From: Rhizobium sp. Q54
Lineage (GTDB): Bacteria > Pseudomonadota > Alphaproteobacteria > UBA2966 > CAIVPW01
Direction of reading: 5' to 3'
NCBI GenBank assembly: GCA_945947575.1
Contig: CAMEYM010000003.1
Location: 1 to 64,000 of the forward strand
Length of the DNA: 64,000 nt
The notes under the pieces are model-generated. The model did not search any database and had not been told where the DNA came from. It saw only the letters and a list, made by a program, of their open reading frames with translations. Of this stretch, positions 18,961 to 26,760 are shown piece by piece; the stretch's first letter is position 1; each line of letters opens with the position of its first letter. Made by a program: the position numbers and the translations under genes.

Positions 18961-19524
18961 ATGTTCCGTCGCATTGCAGTCACCGCCGCGGCGCTTCTCG
19001 CGGCTACTCCAGCCCTCGCCCACACCGGCCATGCAACCGCTGGGTTCGCGCACGGCTTTGCGCACCCGCTCGGCGGCTGCGACCACATCCTGGTAATGGT
19101 CGCGGTCGGCCTGTGGGCCGCGCAGCTCGGCGGCAGCGCGCGCTGGATGCTGCCTGTCACCTTCGTTCTCACGATGGTTGCGGGTGCGCTGCTTGGCTTC
19201 GCGGGAGCGGCGCTGCCGGGGGTTGAGGCCGGCATCCTCGCGTCCGTCGTCGCGTTGGGGGCGGCTATCGCATTCGGCGCGCGCCTGCCGTTGGCGTTCA
19301 GCGCGGCGGCAATCGCCGCGTTCGCGGCGTTCCATGGCTTTGCCCACGGAGCCGAGATGCCGCTCGCGGCGGATGGAGTGGTCTATGGCGCCGGGTTCGC
19401 GCTCGCCACGGCGCTACTGCACCTGAGCGGCCTCGCCTTGGCAGCGCTGCTCGCGCGCACGAAGATGCTGCGGCCTCTGGGCGGGCTGATCGCCGCGGCC
19501 GGCATCGTGCTCGGCGCGGCGTAG
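18961..19524 (+). CDS. HupE/UreJ family nickel permease-like membrane protein
   Basis: 187 residues from ATG 18961, which has a strong GGGGAGG ribosome site; an ATG at 18943 overlapping ureG is also in frame. An export signal (to about TPALA) precedes HTGHAT and the family motif HPLGGCDHILVMVAVGLWA, a His/Asp/Cys metal site in the first helices. FHGFAHGAEMP is a second conserved His segment. Five to six helices follow. HupE/UreJ proteins are thought to move nickel across the membrane, fitting its place as last gene of the urease operon. Confidence 0.88.
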   Translation: MFRRIAVTAAALLAATPALAHTGHATAGFAHGFAHPLGGCDHILVMVAVGLWAAQLGGSARWMLPVTFVLTMVAGALLGFAGAALPGVEAGILASVVALGAAIAFGARLPLAFSAAAIAAFAAFHGFAHGAEMPLAADGVVYGAGFALATALLHLSGLALAALLARTKMLRPLGGLIAAAGIVLGAA

Positions 19525-19534
19525 AAAGAAGTCT

Positions 19535-19572
19535 GCTCCGGCGGCGAAGGGGGAGGATTTCGCCGCCGGAGC
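19535..19572. terminator. hairpin terminator between convergent genes
   Basis: A perfect 14-bp stem (GCTCCGGCGGCGAA with TTCGCCGCCGGAGC) and a 10-base loop directly after the urease operon. It sits between ureJ on the plus strand and csbD on the minus strand and could serve both. The T-rich side is on the minus strand (AGACTTCTTTCT). Confidence 0.7.
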
Positions 19573-19631
19573 CTATTCGCGCGGAACACCCAGTCCGCGG
19601 ATCGCAGAAAGAAGGGAGCGGAGCGACGCGC

Positions 19632-19835
19632 TTAGGGTGTCACGTCCTTTTGCCCCTTCTCGACCTTCTCTTTTGCTTTGTCCTTGAGACCGCCGACCGC
19701 GTTCTGGATCTTGCCCTCGGTCTTCTCGGCCTGGCCTTCGATGCGCCACTTGGCGTCGCCGGTTACCTTGCCGGCAGCTTCCTTGACGGCACCCTTGGCC
19801 TGCTTGGCGGCGCCTGCCACACGATCCTTGTTCAT
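19632..19835 (-). CDS. CsbD family stress protein
   Basis: 67 residues, charged and Lys/Ala/Gly-rich, beginning MNKDRVAGAAKQAKGAVKEA, with the repeated KxxGxxKE pattern of CsbD (GKVTGDAKWRIEGQAEKTEG). The family is induced in general stress in many bacteria; its biochemical role is unknown. A GAGAGGAA ribosome site lies just upstream. It follows an entericidin gene on the same strand, separated by a hairpin. Confidence 0.9.
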   Translation of the reverse strand: MNKDRVAGAAKQAKGAVKEAAGKVTGDAKWRIEGQAEKTEGKIQNAVGGLKDKAKEKVEKGQKDVTP

Positions 19836-19875
19836 CGCGAGTTCCTCTCGGGTTGGGACGCCCCGGCGAGGAGAC

Positions 19876-19893
19876 GGAAGGCCTGCGCCTTCC
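19876..19893 (-). terminator. hairpin between entericidin and csbD
   Basis: GGAAGGC pairs with GCCTTCC around a 4-base loop. On the minus strand it follows the entericidin stop; there is no real T-tract (CCGTCTCCTC), so it may be a weak terminator or a stability element. Confidence 0.35.
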
Positions 19894-19916
19894 CCTGCTG
19901 CCCGGTTCAGATACGC

Positions 19917-20069
19917 CTAGCGATTGCGATTCGCCTCGCGTTCGATGGCGGCACCGCCGCGCTGGATGTCTTCGCCGGCGCCGGCGAAGGTGTTGCAAGC
20001 GCTGATCGCCGGAGCGGCAGCAGCCAGCAGCACAGCGATGAGAACGCCCTTCTTGAGATTCTTGGTCAT
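19917..20069 (-). CDS. entericidin EcnA/B family lipoprotein
   Basis: 50 residues: basic start MTKNLKKG, hydrophobic core VLIAVLLAAAAPAI, lipobox ISAC with the lipidated Cys at about 25, then NTFAGAGEDIQRGGAAIE, the entericidin signature (NTxxGxGxDIxxxG). AAGGAG ribosome site upstream. Entericidins are small stress-linked membrane lipoproteins; the toxin/antidote role is documented only for enterobacterial members, so I do not assume it here. Confidence 0.88.
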   Translation of the reverse strand: MTKNLKKGVLIAVLLAAAAPAISACNTFAGAGEDIQRGGAAIEREANRNR

Positions 20070-20281
20070 GGGACTGCTCCTTGGGTTCGGGGTTGGAGCA
20101 GCCGGGGCGCAGTTCGGGCCTCCGATCCCGCACCTTCGGCTGCGCCGTATACATGCAACCGCGCGGCGTCGGCGGCAGGGCGCCTTCCGGACCGGTTGCG
20201 CGCGCATAGGGAGTAGTCCGGCCGGCGCACCTCTCTTCCGATGGGGGATTGAATGGCCTAGCCTCTCGAGCGGGGAACCCT

Positions 20282-21889
20282 ATGTACGACGTCATCCTGA
20301 TTGGCGCGGGCCACAACGGCCTGGTGTGCGCGACATACCTCGCACGCGCCGGGCTGAAGGTGGTCGTGCTGGAGCGCCGCGGGGTCGTCGGCGGCGCGGC
20401 AGTGACCGAGCAGTTCCATCCCGGCTTCCGCAACTCGGTGGCCGCGTACACCGTGTCGTTACTGCACCCTAAGGTCATCCGCGACCTGGACCTCGCCCGT
20501 CACGGCCTGCGCGTCGTACAGCGCAAGATCTCGAACTTTCTGCCCACGGAGGACGGCCGCTACCTCAAGGTTGGCGGCGGCAAGACCAAGGACGAGGTCG
20601 CCAAGTTCTCCGCCCGCGACGCGGCCCGGCTCGACGCCTACGGCGAGGAGCTCGAAGCGATCGCCGACGTGCTGCGCGAGGTCGTGCTGCAGACACCGCC
20701 CAACGTCGTCGAGGGCAGCCCGGTGCGCGCGCTGGGCGAGCTGTTCAAGGCGGGCAAGCTCGGCAACCGGCTGCGCGGCCTCGGCATCGAGCGCCAGCAG
20801 CGGCTGCTCGACCTGTTCACGCGCTCGGCCGGCGACTACCTCGACGGCTGGTTTGAGAGCGACCCGATCAAGGCGGTGTACGGCTTCGACGGCGTCGTCG
20901 GTACCTATGCCAGCCCGTACACACCGGGTTCCGCCTACGTGCTGCTGCACCACTGCTTTGGCGAGGTGAACGGCATCAAAGGCGCTTGGGGCCACGCCAT
21001 CGGCGGCATGGGCTCGATCACCGAGGCAATGGCGGCGGCGGCGCGCGACGAAGGCGCTGAGATCCGTGTCGGCACGGGGGTGCGCGAGGTGCTGGTCGAG
21101 CGCGGCCGTGCCACCGGCGTCGTCACCGAAACAGGCGATGCGATCAAGGCGCGTATCGTGGTGTCTAACCTGAACCCGAAGCTCCTGTTCCTCAACCTGA
21201 TCGACCAGGGCGCAATCCCAGCGCCGTTCCGCGAGCGCATGCAGAGCTGGCGCTGCGCCTCCGGCACGTTCCGCATGAACGTGGCGCTATCGGAGCTGCC
21301 CAGCTTCACCGTGCTGCCGGGTAAGGAAGCGGCCGAGCACCACACGTCGGGCATCATCCTGGCGCCGACCCTGCGCTATATGGAGCAGGCGTTCTTCGAC
21401 GCGCGCACCACCGGATGGTCCAAGAAGCCGGTCGTCGAGGTGCTGATTCCATCAACCCTCGACAACTCCCTGGCCCCGGAAGGACGCCACGTCGCGAGTC
21501 TGTTCTGCCAGCACGTGGCGCCGGAATTGCCGCCCAACACCCCTGGCGGCGCCTCGTGGGACGACCACCGCGACACAGTCGCTGACCTCATGATCGATAC
21601 GGTCAATTCGTTCGCGCCCAACTTCAAAGCGTCGGTGATCGCGCGCCAGGTGTTCAGCCCGCTCGACCTCGAGCGCACCTTCGGCCTGCTGGGCGGCGAC
21701 ATCTTCCACGGCACGTTGGAGCTTGGTCAGTTGTTCTCGGCGCGCCCAGCGCTCGGCTATGCCGACTACCGCACGCCGATTGCGGGGCTATACCAGTGCG
21801 GCGCCGGCACGCATCCCGGCGGCGGCGTCACCGGCGCGCCGGGACACAATGCGGCGCGCGAGATCCTGAGAGACGTCAGGCGACGCTAG
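20282..21889 (+). CDS. FAD-dependent oxidoreductase, phytoene-dehydrogenase / PYROXD2-like
   Basis: 535 residues from ATG 20282. Dinucleotide-binding motif ILIGAGHNGLVCATYLARAG at residues 5-24, followed by the VLERRGVVGGAAVTEQ second motif. The C-terminus has the family's closing FAD-binding segment (GLYQCGAGTHPGGGVTGAPGHNAA). This matches the PYROXD2-like branch of the carotenoid-desaturase superfamily. No carotenoid genes are nearby, so a carotenoid role is unlikely; the substrate is unknown. It may be co-transcribed with the 21909 gene. Confidence 0.85.
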   Translation: MYDVILIGAGHNGLVCATYLARAGLKVVVLERRGVVGGAAVTEQFHPGFRNSVAAYTVSLLHPKVIRDLDLARHGLRVVQRKISNFLPTEDGRYLKVGGGKTKDEVAKFSARDAARLDAYGEELEAIADVLREVVLQTPPNVVEGSPVRALGELFKAGKLGNRLRGLGIERQQRLLDLFTRSAGDYLDGWFESDPIKAVYGFDGVVGTYASPYTPGSAYVLLHHCFGEVNGIKGAWGHAIGGMGSITEAMAAAARDEGAEIRVGTGVREVLVERGRATGVVTETGDAIKARIVVSNLNPKLLFLNLIDQGAIPAPFRERMQSWRCASGTFRMNVALSELPSFTVLPGKEAAEHHTSGIILAPTLRYMEQAFFDARTTGWSKKPVVEVLIPSTLDNSLAPEGRHVASLFCQHVAPELPPNTPGGASWDDHRDTVADLMIDTVNSFAPNFKASVIARQVFSPLDLERTFGLLGGDIFHGTLELGQLFSARPALGYADYRTPIAGLYQCGAGTHPGGGVTGAPGHNAAREILRDVRRR

Positions 21890-21908
21890 GCAAGCAGCAA
21901 GGAAGCGC

Positions 21909-22505
21909 ATGAGCGAGGCAGCAGGGGAAAAGCCGGCCGGCCAAAGCAGGCTGTGGGACTTCATCAACTCCGGATTTGGCCTGTGGCTCTTGTCCACCAT
22001 CGCGGTCAGCGGCGGCGCCTTTGCGTTTCAGCAATGGCGCGACTGGGTAGACCAGACGAACGCCGAGGAAACCAACCTCATGCGCCTAGAATACGAGGTC
22101 GCCTCGCGGGTCTCCCAGTACCTCGGCTGGTTCGAGGCGCATCTGCTCGTCGAGACGACCGAGGGAACCAAGGCCGTGCACGCCTTCGCGCCCGACACGA
22201 CGCGGGAGCAGATTCTCGCGTCTCTCGAAGTCTTCGCCGACCTGCCGCGTCAGCAAGCCCCGCGTATCCTCGAAGTCTTCCCGGAGTTCCGCGACCGCAG
22301 CCTGATCTCCATCCTCGCCGAGCTCGTGATGTTCGAGGGCAAGGAGCCATACGGGAAGACGATGCGCTATCTGCTCGAGGACGAGCACACGCGCGTGCCG
22401 GCCCCGCTCGACTACGCCCGATTCCGCAAGCACCTCTCGGAAGCGATGCTGCTGCAGGGCCTCGAAGGCTTCGGCCTGCCGTTTACCAACTGCTTCGAGT
22501 GCTAG
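21909..22505 (+). CDS. hypothetical single-pass membrane protein
   Basis: 198 residues, not recognised. A single hydrophobic helix at about residues 22-42 (FGLWLLSTIAVSGGAFAFQQ) is followed by a largely helical, acidic soluble domain and two closing Cys (FTNCFEC). It starts 19 bases after the oxidoreductase, so it is likely co-transcribed with it. Topology suggests an N-terminal anchor with a soluble domain on one side of the membrane. Confidence 0.65.
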   Translation: MSEAAGEKPAGQSRLWDFINSGFGLWLLSTIAVSGGAFAFQQWRDWVDQTNAEETNLMRLEYEVASRVSQYLGWFEAHLLVETTEGTKAVHAFAPDTTREQILASLEVFADLPRQQAPRILEVFPEFRDRSLISILAELVMFEGKEPYGKTMRYLLEDEHTRVPAPLDYARFRKHLSEAMLLQGLEGFGLPFTNCFEC

Positions 22506-22565
22506 AAGCACGCGCGCAGCGCATTCACGCCCTCACCTCCCCTGTGCAGGGGACGCGCGAAGCGG

Positions 22566-24194
22566 CTAGTTGACGAGCAGCCCGGGCGGCAGCCCGGCCG
22601 ACCACCACTGGCGGTGCTCCATCTGGGCGCGGGCGAAGACGAACGAGAAGGCGTTCTGTTGGTCGGTGAAGGGCTTAGCGCCCTGCAGTTCCGCCGGACC
22701 GACGAGGTGGGCAAAGGCGACCGTCGCCGCGAACGCTGACCGCAGTGACTCCGGCACCTGAGTTCCCGGGAACGATAATTGCGAGGGTAGCGCCGTATTG
22801 GTGCCGACCAGGAAGGCGCCGCCGCTCGGGGTGCGGAACTCGAGCACCACGCCGAACGCGCTCGCCACCGTGGCAAGAACGCGCAGGTTGGGCGCGTTGT
22901 CCTGGCCGTCGAAGAAGGTGTTCATCACCACGATGCCGTTGCGGTTGAGGCAAGCGGCGACGTCGGAGAAGAACTCGGCCGTCATCAGATAGTCCGGCGT
23001 ACCGTCCCCGTGGAATAGGTCGACCACGACGATGTCGAAGCGCCCGCGATCCGCCCGGCAGCGGCGTACGTAGGTGCGCGCGTCCTCAATGCGCACATCG
23101 ACGCCGACGGGATCGAAGCCGAAATAGCGGCTCGCAATCTCCGGTGAGTGCGGATTGATGTCCACCACTGTCACCGCCATCCCGGCCTTTTTGAAGCGCA
23201 TCGGCACGAGCCCCGCGGCGACGCCGAGCACGAGGGCCGAGCGCGGGTCCTGGGTGAACGCGAACGACAGCTCTTCCAGCGCATGGGTGTGCAGCGACAG
23301 CGAGATGCCATCGGGGCCGACGTAGTTCTGCACCAGACCTTCCTGCAGATAGAGGCGGCTGTTGCCGCCAGGGCCGACCGCGTCAACCACCTTGATGTTG
23401 CCGTAGAGCGAAGAATACTGCGCAACGACCTCGAAGCCGATGTCACCCTCAGCCGTGAGCGCGCCGAGGTAGGCGTCGCGCCCCGCCGCCAGTGCCACGC
23501 ACAGGGCGACGCCGAGGGCCGCGGCGCTCATTACGGCGCGCCGTGCGCTCGCCATCGGCCGCGTCGCCAGGGCAGCCAGCGCCATCGTACCGAGGCCGGT
23601 GACGACGCCGAGCAGCAGCATGCCGCGGAAGTTGGTGAACATAGGGATGAACACGAACGCAGTAACGAGTACGCCCGCGACCGACCCCACCGTCGAGACG
23701 AAGAACACCCAACCCGCGCCGGCGTCGCCCTGCGGGTCGCTCTCGCGCCGCAGCGCGACGAGCAGCGGATTCATGGCCGACAGCGACACGATCGGCACCG
23801 CCAAGAGGATCGCGCCGCCGACAAAACTGCCGACCACCAGGTCGAACTCGGCGAGTACCGGGAACACCGCCGGATACAGGATCGCGGCGATGCCGATGGC
23901 GATGGACGCCGCCGCGGGGCCGGCGAGGAACAGAGTGAGCAGCTGCTCCGGCGTCTTGCCGATGGCAGCCTTGCCGCCCGCCCAGTAGCCGACGGCGAGG
24001 AACGCCAGCGTGATGGAGAGGATGCCCGACCAGATGAAGAGGGAGACGCCGAAGTACGGCGTCATGATGCGCGAGGACAGCACTTCGAGCGCCAAGGTCA
24101 CGGCGCCCGTAATGAAGATGAAGAGCTCGTAGCGCTTTCTCTGGCTGACCACCGGAATCCCCCGCCCGCGCGCCTTGGACGCGTCGGGCGGCAC
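22566..24194 (-). CDS. membrane-fused spermidine-synthase-like protein
   Basis: 542 residues in two parts. Residues about 22-230 hold seven or more membrane helices, opening with FIFITGAVTLALEVLSSRIM, the usual start of this membrane domain. Residues about 245-520 are a class I methyltransferase-fold domain like spermidine synthase: the strand LVLGVAAGLVPMRFKKAG, VTVVDINPHS, then RIEDARTYVRR and FDIVVVDLFHGDGTPDYLMT. Such fused proteins are widespread but their reaction is unproven; polyamine synthesis should not be assumed. Confidence 0.8.
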   Translation of the reverse strand: MPPDASKARGRGIPVVSQRKRYELFIFITGAVTLALEVLSSRIMTPYFGVSLFIWSGILSITLAFLAVGYWAGGKAAIGKTPEQLLTLFLAGPAAASIAIGIAAILYPAVFPVLAEFDLVVGSFVGGAILLAVPIVSLSAMNPLLVALRRESDPQGDAGAGWVFFVSTVGSVAGVLVTAFVFIPMFTNFRGMLLLGVVTGLGTMALAALATRPMASARRAVMSAAALGVALCVALAAGRDAYLGALTAEGDIGFEVVAQYSSLYGNIKVVDAVGPGGNSRLYLQEGLVQNYVGPDGISLSLHTHALEELSFAFTQDPRSALVLGVAAGLVPMRFKKAGMAVTVVDINPHSPEIASRYFGFDPVGVDVRIEDARTYVRRCRADRGRFDIVVVDLFHGDGTPDYLMTAEFFSDVAACLNRNGIVVMNTFFDGQDNAPNLRVLATVASAFGVVLEFRTPSGGAFLVGTNTALPSQLSFPGTQVPESLRSAFAATVAFAHLVGPAELQGAKPFTDQQNAFSFVFARAQMEHRQWWSAGLPPGLLVN

Positions 24195-24239
24195 TCTAGG
24201 GCCCGGCCGCAGGGCCGTCCACGACCGGCTGGGAGCGTG

Positions 24240-24893
24240 CTAGCCGAACGCGTACGGCCAGAGCTCGAGGATGCCGCGGTAGCACATCTCGATCGCCACG
24301 TAGAGGATCACCAACAGGCCGACGTACGAGATCCAGCGGTGGCGGTTGAGCAGCTTGGCGATGTAGCTGGCGGCCAATCCCATCAGGGCGATCGACAGCA
24401 CCAGTCCGAACACCAGCACCCAGATGTGCTCACGCGCGGCGCCGGCGACGGCGAGCACATTGTCGAGCGACATGGAGACGTCGGCGATGATGATCTGCGT
24501 TGCAGCCTGGGTGAACGTCTTGCGCGGCGCGGTGCCGGCAATTGCCCCGTCTTGGTCGATGTCGGTGTTGCTCAGCGCCTCTCGCGCCTGGGTCTCCTGA
24601 TGCGCGGTGACGCGCAACTCGCGCCACATGCGCCAGCACACCCACAGGAGCAGCAGGCCGCCCGCGAACAACAGGCCGACGATGGCGAGCAGCTGCGTCG
24701 TGATGGCGGCGAAGCTGACCCGCAAGAGCGTCGCGGCGCCGATGCCGAGGATGATGGCGCGGTCGCGCATGGCAGGAGGTAGCCCGGCCGCGGCCAGGCC
24801 GATGATGATCGCGTTGTCGCCCGAGAGCACCAGGTCGATGAGTACGACCTGCATGAACGCGGTCATCCAGCCGGGTTGGAAAAACTCATCCAT
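24240..24893 (-). CDS. TerC family (YjbE-like) integral membrane protein
   Basis: 217 residues, about seven helices. The family's acidic motifs are clear: LIDLVLSGDNAIIIGLA (about 18-34) and ADVSMSLDNVLAVAGAA (about 133-149), whose Asp/Asn residues are thought to bind metal. A Gln/Glu/Arg-rich loop with two Asp (DIDQDGAI) separates the halves. YjbE-type members are linked to manganese export. I looked upstream for a yybP-ykoY riboswitch and did not find a convincing one. Confidence 0.85.
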   Translation of the reverse strand: MDEFFQPGWMTAFMQVVLIDLVLSGDNAIIIGLAAAGLPPAMRDRAIILGIGAATLLRVSFAAITTQLLAIVGLLFAGGLLLLWVCWRMWRELRVTAHQETQAREALSNTDIDQDGAIAGTAPRKTFTQAATQIIIADVSMSLDNVLAVAGAAREHIWVLVFGLVLSIALMGLAASYIAKLLNRHRWISYVGLLVILYVAIEMCYRGILELWPYAFG

Positions 24894-25143
24894 GGTGCGT
24901 TTCCGTGTACCCGGCGTCCGCCCGGGCGCGGGCGCGCCCCGGTCCTACCCCGCCGTGCCGGTCGCGCTCAAGGCGGAAAATTGGCGCAGAGGTTCCAGCC
25001 CAGTGCATGTGGGCATGCCTGGCGAGCCTGCCAAGCGGCACGGAGCCAGGGCCAGCGCCGGTTGCGGTCGGCCCCCGATGCCTTGATAATCCTCGGCATA
25101 AGGCGCATCGAGGCCGCCGGAGCGGCGCCCTGGGGAGGGAAAG

Positions 25144-26115
25144 ATGAAGCGTTCACTGGTCGCGGCGGTCATCGCCGGAGTTTCATTGGTTGCGAGCACC
25201 GCCTACGCACAGCAGTTTCCGGCGCGTGCCATCACCCTGATCGTCCCGTTTGCCGCCGGCGGCCCGACCGACACGGTCGCGCGCGTGCTCGGCGAGGCAA
25301 TGGGCCGCGACCTCGGCCAGCAGGTGGTGATCGAGAACGTAGTGGGTGCGGGCGGCACGACCGGCGCGGCGCGCGTCGCCAATGCGGCCAAGGACGGCTA
25401 CACGCTGCTGCTGTGGCACATCGGCATGGCGACGTCGGACACGCTGTACCGCCGCTTGCCATATCAGACGCTGACCTCGTTCGCGCCGATCGGCCTCGTC
25501 ACCGAAGTGCCGATGACCATCATCGGCCGTCCGCGCCTGCCGGCCGCCGATCTCAACGGCCTCGTCGATTACGTGAAGAAGAACGCCGCCACGGTCACCA
25601 TGGCCAACGCCGGCGTCGGCTCGGCCTCGCACCTGTGCGGCATGCTGTTCATGAGCCAGATCCAGCAGGCGGTCACCACCGTGCCGTATCCGGGCACCGG
25701 CCCGGCCATGACCGACATCCTGGGCGACCAGGTCGACTTCATGTGCGACCAGACCACCACCACCACGCCGCAGATCCAGACGGGTTCGGTGAAGGCGTTC
25801 CTGGTGACGAGTGCCGATCGCCTCGACCAGATCCCCAATGTGCGCACCGCCAAGGAGCAGGGCATGAACTTCGAGCTCGGCATCTGGCACGGCGTGTGGG
25901 CCCCGTCCGGCACGCCGCCGGCCGTGGTCGAGCGCCTGACGCGCGCCCTGCAGTTCGCGCTCGCCGAGCGCCCGGTCGCGCAGCGCTTCGCCGCGCTGGC
26001 GACAGCGCCGAGCACCAAGGAAGAGGCGACGCCGGCGGCGCTCGACGCCAAGGTGAAGTCGGAGATCGCGCGCTGGAAGCCGCTCATCCAGGCGGCCGGC
26101 GTGTACGCGGACTAG
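25144..26115 (+). CDS. tctC: tripartite tricarboxylate transporter substrate-binding protein (Bug/TctC family)
   Basis: 323 residues. Export signal MKRSLVAAVIAGVSLVASTA with cleavage near AYAQ. The mature start FPARAITLIVPFAAGGPTDT and the motif VVIENVVGAGGTTGAARVA are diagnostic of Bug receptors. Bug proteins are periplasmic and bind mono- to tricarboxylates or similar small molecules; ligand not readable. An intrinsic terminator follows it, before tctB, so it can be expressed above the membrane subunits. Confidence 0.92.
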   Translation: MKRSLVAAVIAGVSLVASTAYAQQFPARAITLIVPFAAGGPTDTVARVLGEAMGRDLGQQVVIENVVGAGGTTGAARVANAAKDGYTLLLWHIGMATSDTLYRRLPYQTLTSFAPIGLVTEVPMTIIGRPRLPAADLNGLVDYVKKNAATVTMANAGVGSASHLCGMLFMSQIQQAVTTVPYPGTGPAMTDILGDQVDFMCDQTTTTTPQIQTGSVKAFLVTSADRLDQIPNVRTAKEQGMNFELGIWHGVWAPSGTPPAVVERLTRALQFALAERPVAQRFAALATAPSTKEEATPAALDAKVKSEIARWKPLIQAAGVYAD

Positions 26116-26145
26116 GCCGCGGCGCGAATCAAGATCAAGGAGCAC

Positions 26146-26178
26146 GGGACGGCGCCCGCGACGGCGCCGTCCCTTTTT
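26146..26178 (+). terminator. intrinsic terminator between tctC and tctB
   Basis: An 11-bp GC-rich stem (GGGACGGCGCC with GGCGCCGTCCC) and a six-base loop, immediately followed by TTTTT. This is a textbook rho-independent terminator and lies inside the tct operon, likely setting a high receptor-to-permease ratio. Confidence 0.85.
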
Positions 26179-26760
26179 GTGCCGACCCTCAGGGCCCTTC
26201 GCGTGCGCGACCTCCGCGGCCTCCTGCAGACGAGCCTGCATCGCCACGACCTGATGGTCGGGCTGATCTTCATCGCGTTCGCGCTCTACTTCGTCGCGCA
26301 AACCTTCGGGGTGGTCGGCTTCGCCGCCCTGTTCACCGAGGGCTTTGAAGCCGCGCTGCTCGACGCCGACCTGCCGGTCGGCACGGCGCGGCGCATGGGG
26401 CCGGGATTCTTTCCGCTTCTGCTCACCGGACTGCTGTTCGGCCTGGGCGTGATCCTGGTGGCGCGCGGCGTGCGCGCGACGCCAGACGGCAACATCCAGC
26501 CGATGCCGTGGCGCGGCATGCTGTTCATCCTGGGCGCGACCATCTTTTTCGGTGCGACCGTGCGCGGTCTCGGCCTGGTGCCGACCACCGCCATCGCCGT
26601 GCTGCTCGCGTCCTACGCCAGCCAGCGCATGACGCTGCGTCTCGCCGCTATCCTAAGCGTGGTCCTGACCATCTTCGTGCTGGCCGTGTTCCACTACGGC
26701 CTGGGGCTGCCGCTGCGTGTCTATGGACCGTGGCTCGACTTCCTGTTCGGCGCCGGCTGA
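26179..26760 (+). CDS. tctB: tripartite tricarboxylate transporter small membrane subunit TctB
   Basis: Up to 193 residues with four hydrophobic helices and the TctB core AFALYFVAQTFG...GTARRMGPGFFPLLLTGLLF. The start is uncertain: GTG 26179 abuts the T-tract of the upstream terminator and has no ribosome site; GTG 26203 (behind CAGGG) or ATG 26254 are better or equal choices. It pairs with TctA in the membrane. Its stop overlaps the tctA start by 1 nt. Confidence 0.82.
   Translation: MPTLRALRVRDLRGLLQTSLHRHDLMVGLIFIAFALYFVAQTFGVVGFAALFTEGFEAALLDADLPVGTARRMGPGFFPLLLTGLLFGLGVILVARGVRATPDGNIQPMPWRGMLFILGATIFFGATVRGLGLVPTTAIAVLLASYASQRMTLRLAAILSVVLTIFVLAVFHYGLGLPLRVYGPWLDFLFGAG

Noticed and set aside
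19836-19916. EcfG-type stress promoter before csbD
   Set aside because: Expected from family knowledge, but no GGAAC-N16/17-CGTT match is present.
24894-25143. yybP-ykoY manganese riboswitch before the TerC-family gene
   Set aside because: TerC/YjbE genes often have one, but I could not find its conserved core sequence or fold in the leader.
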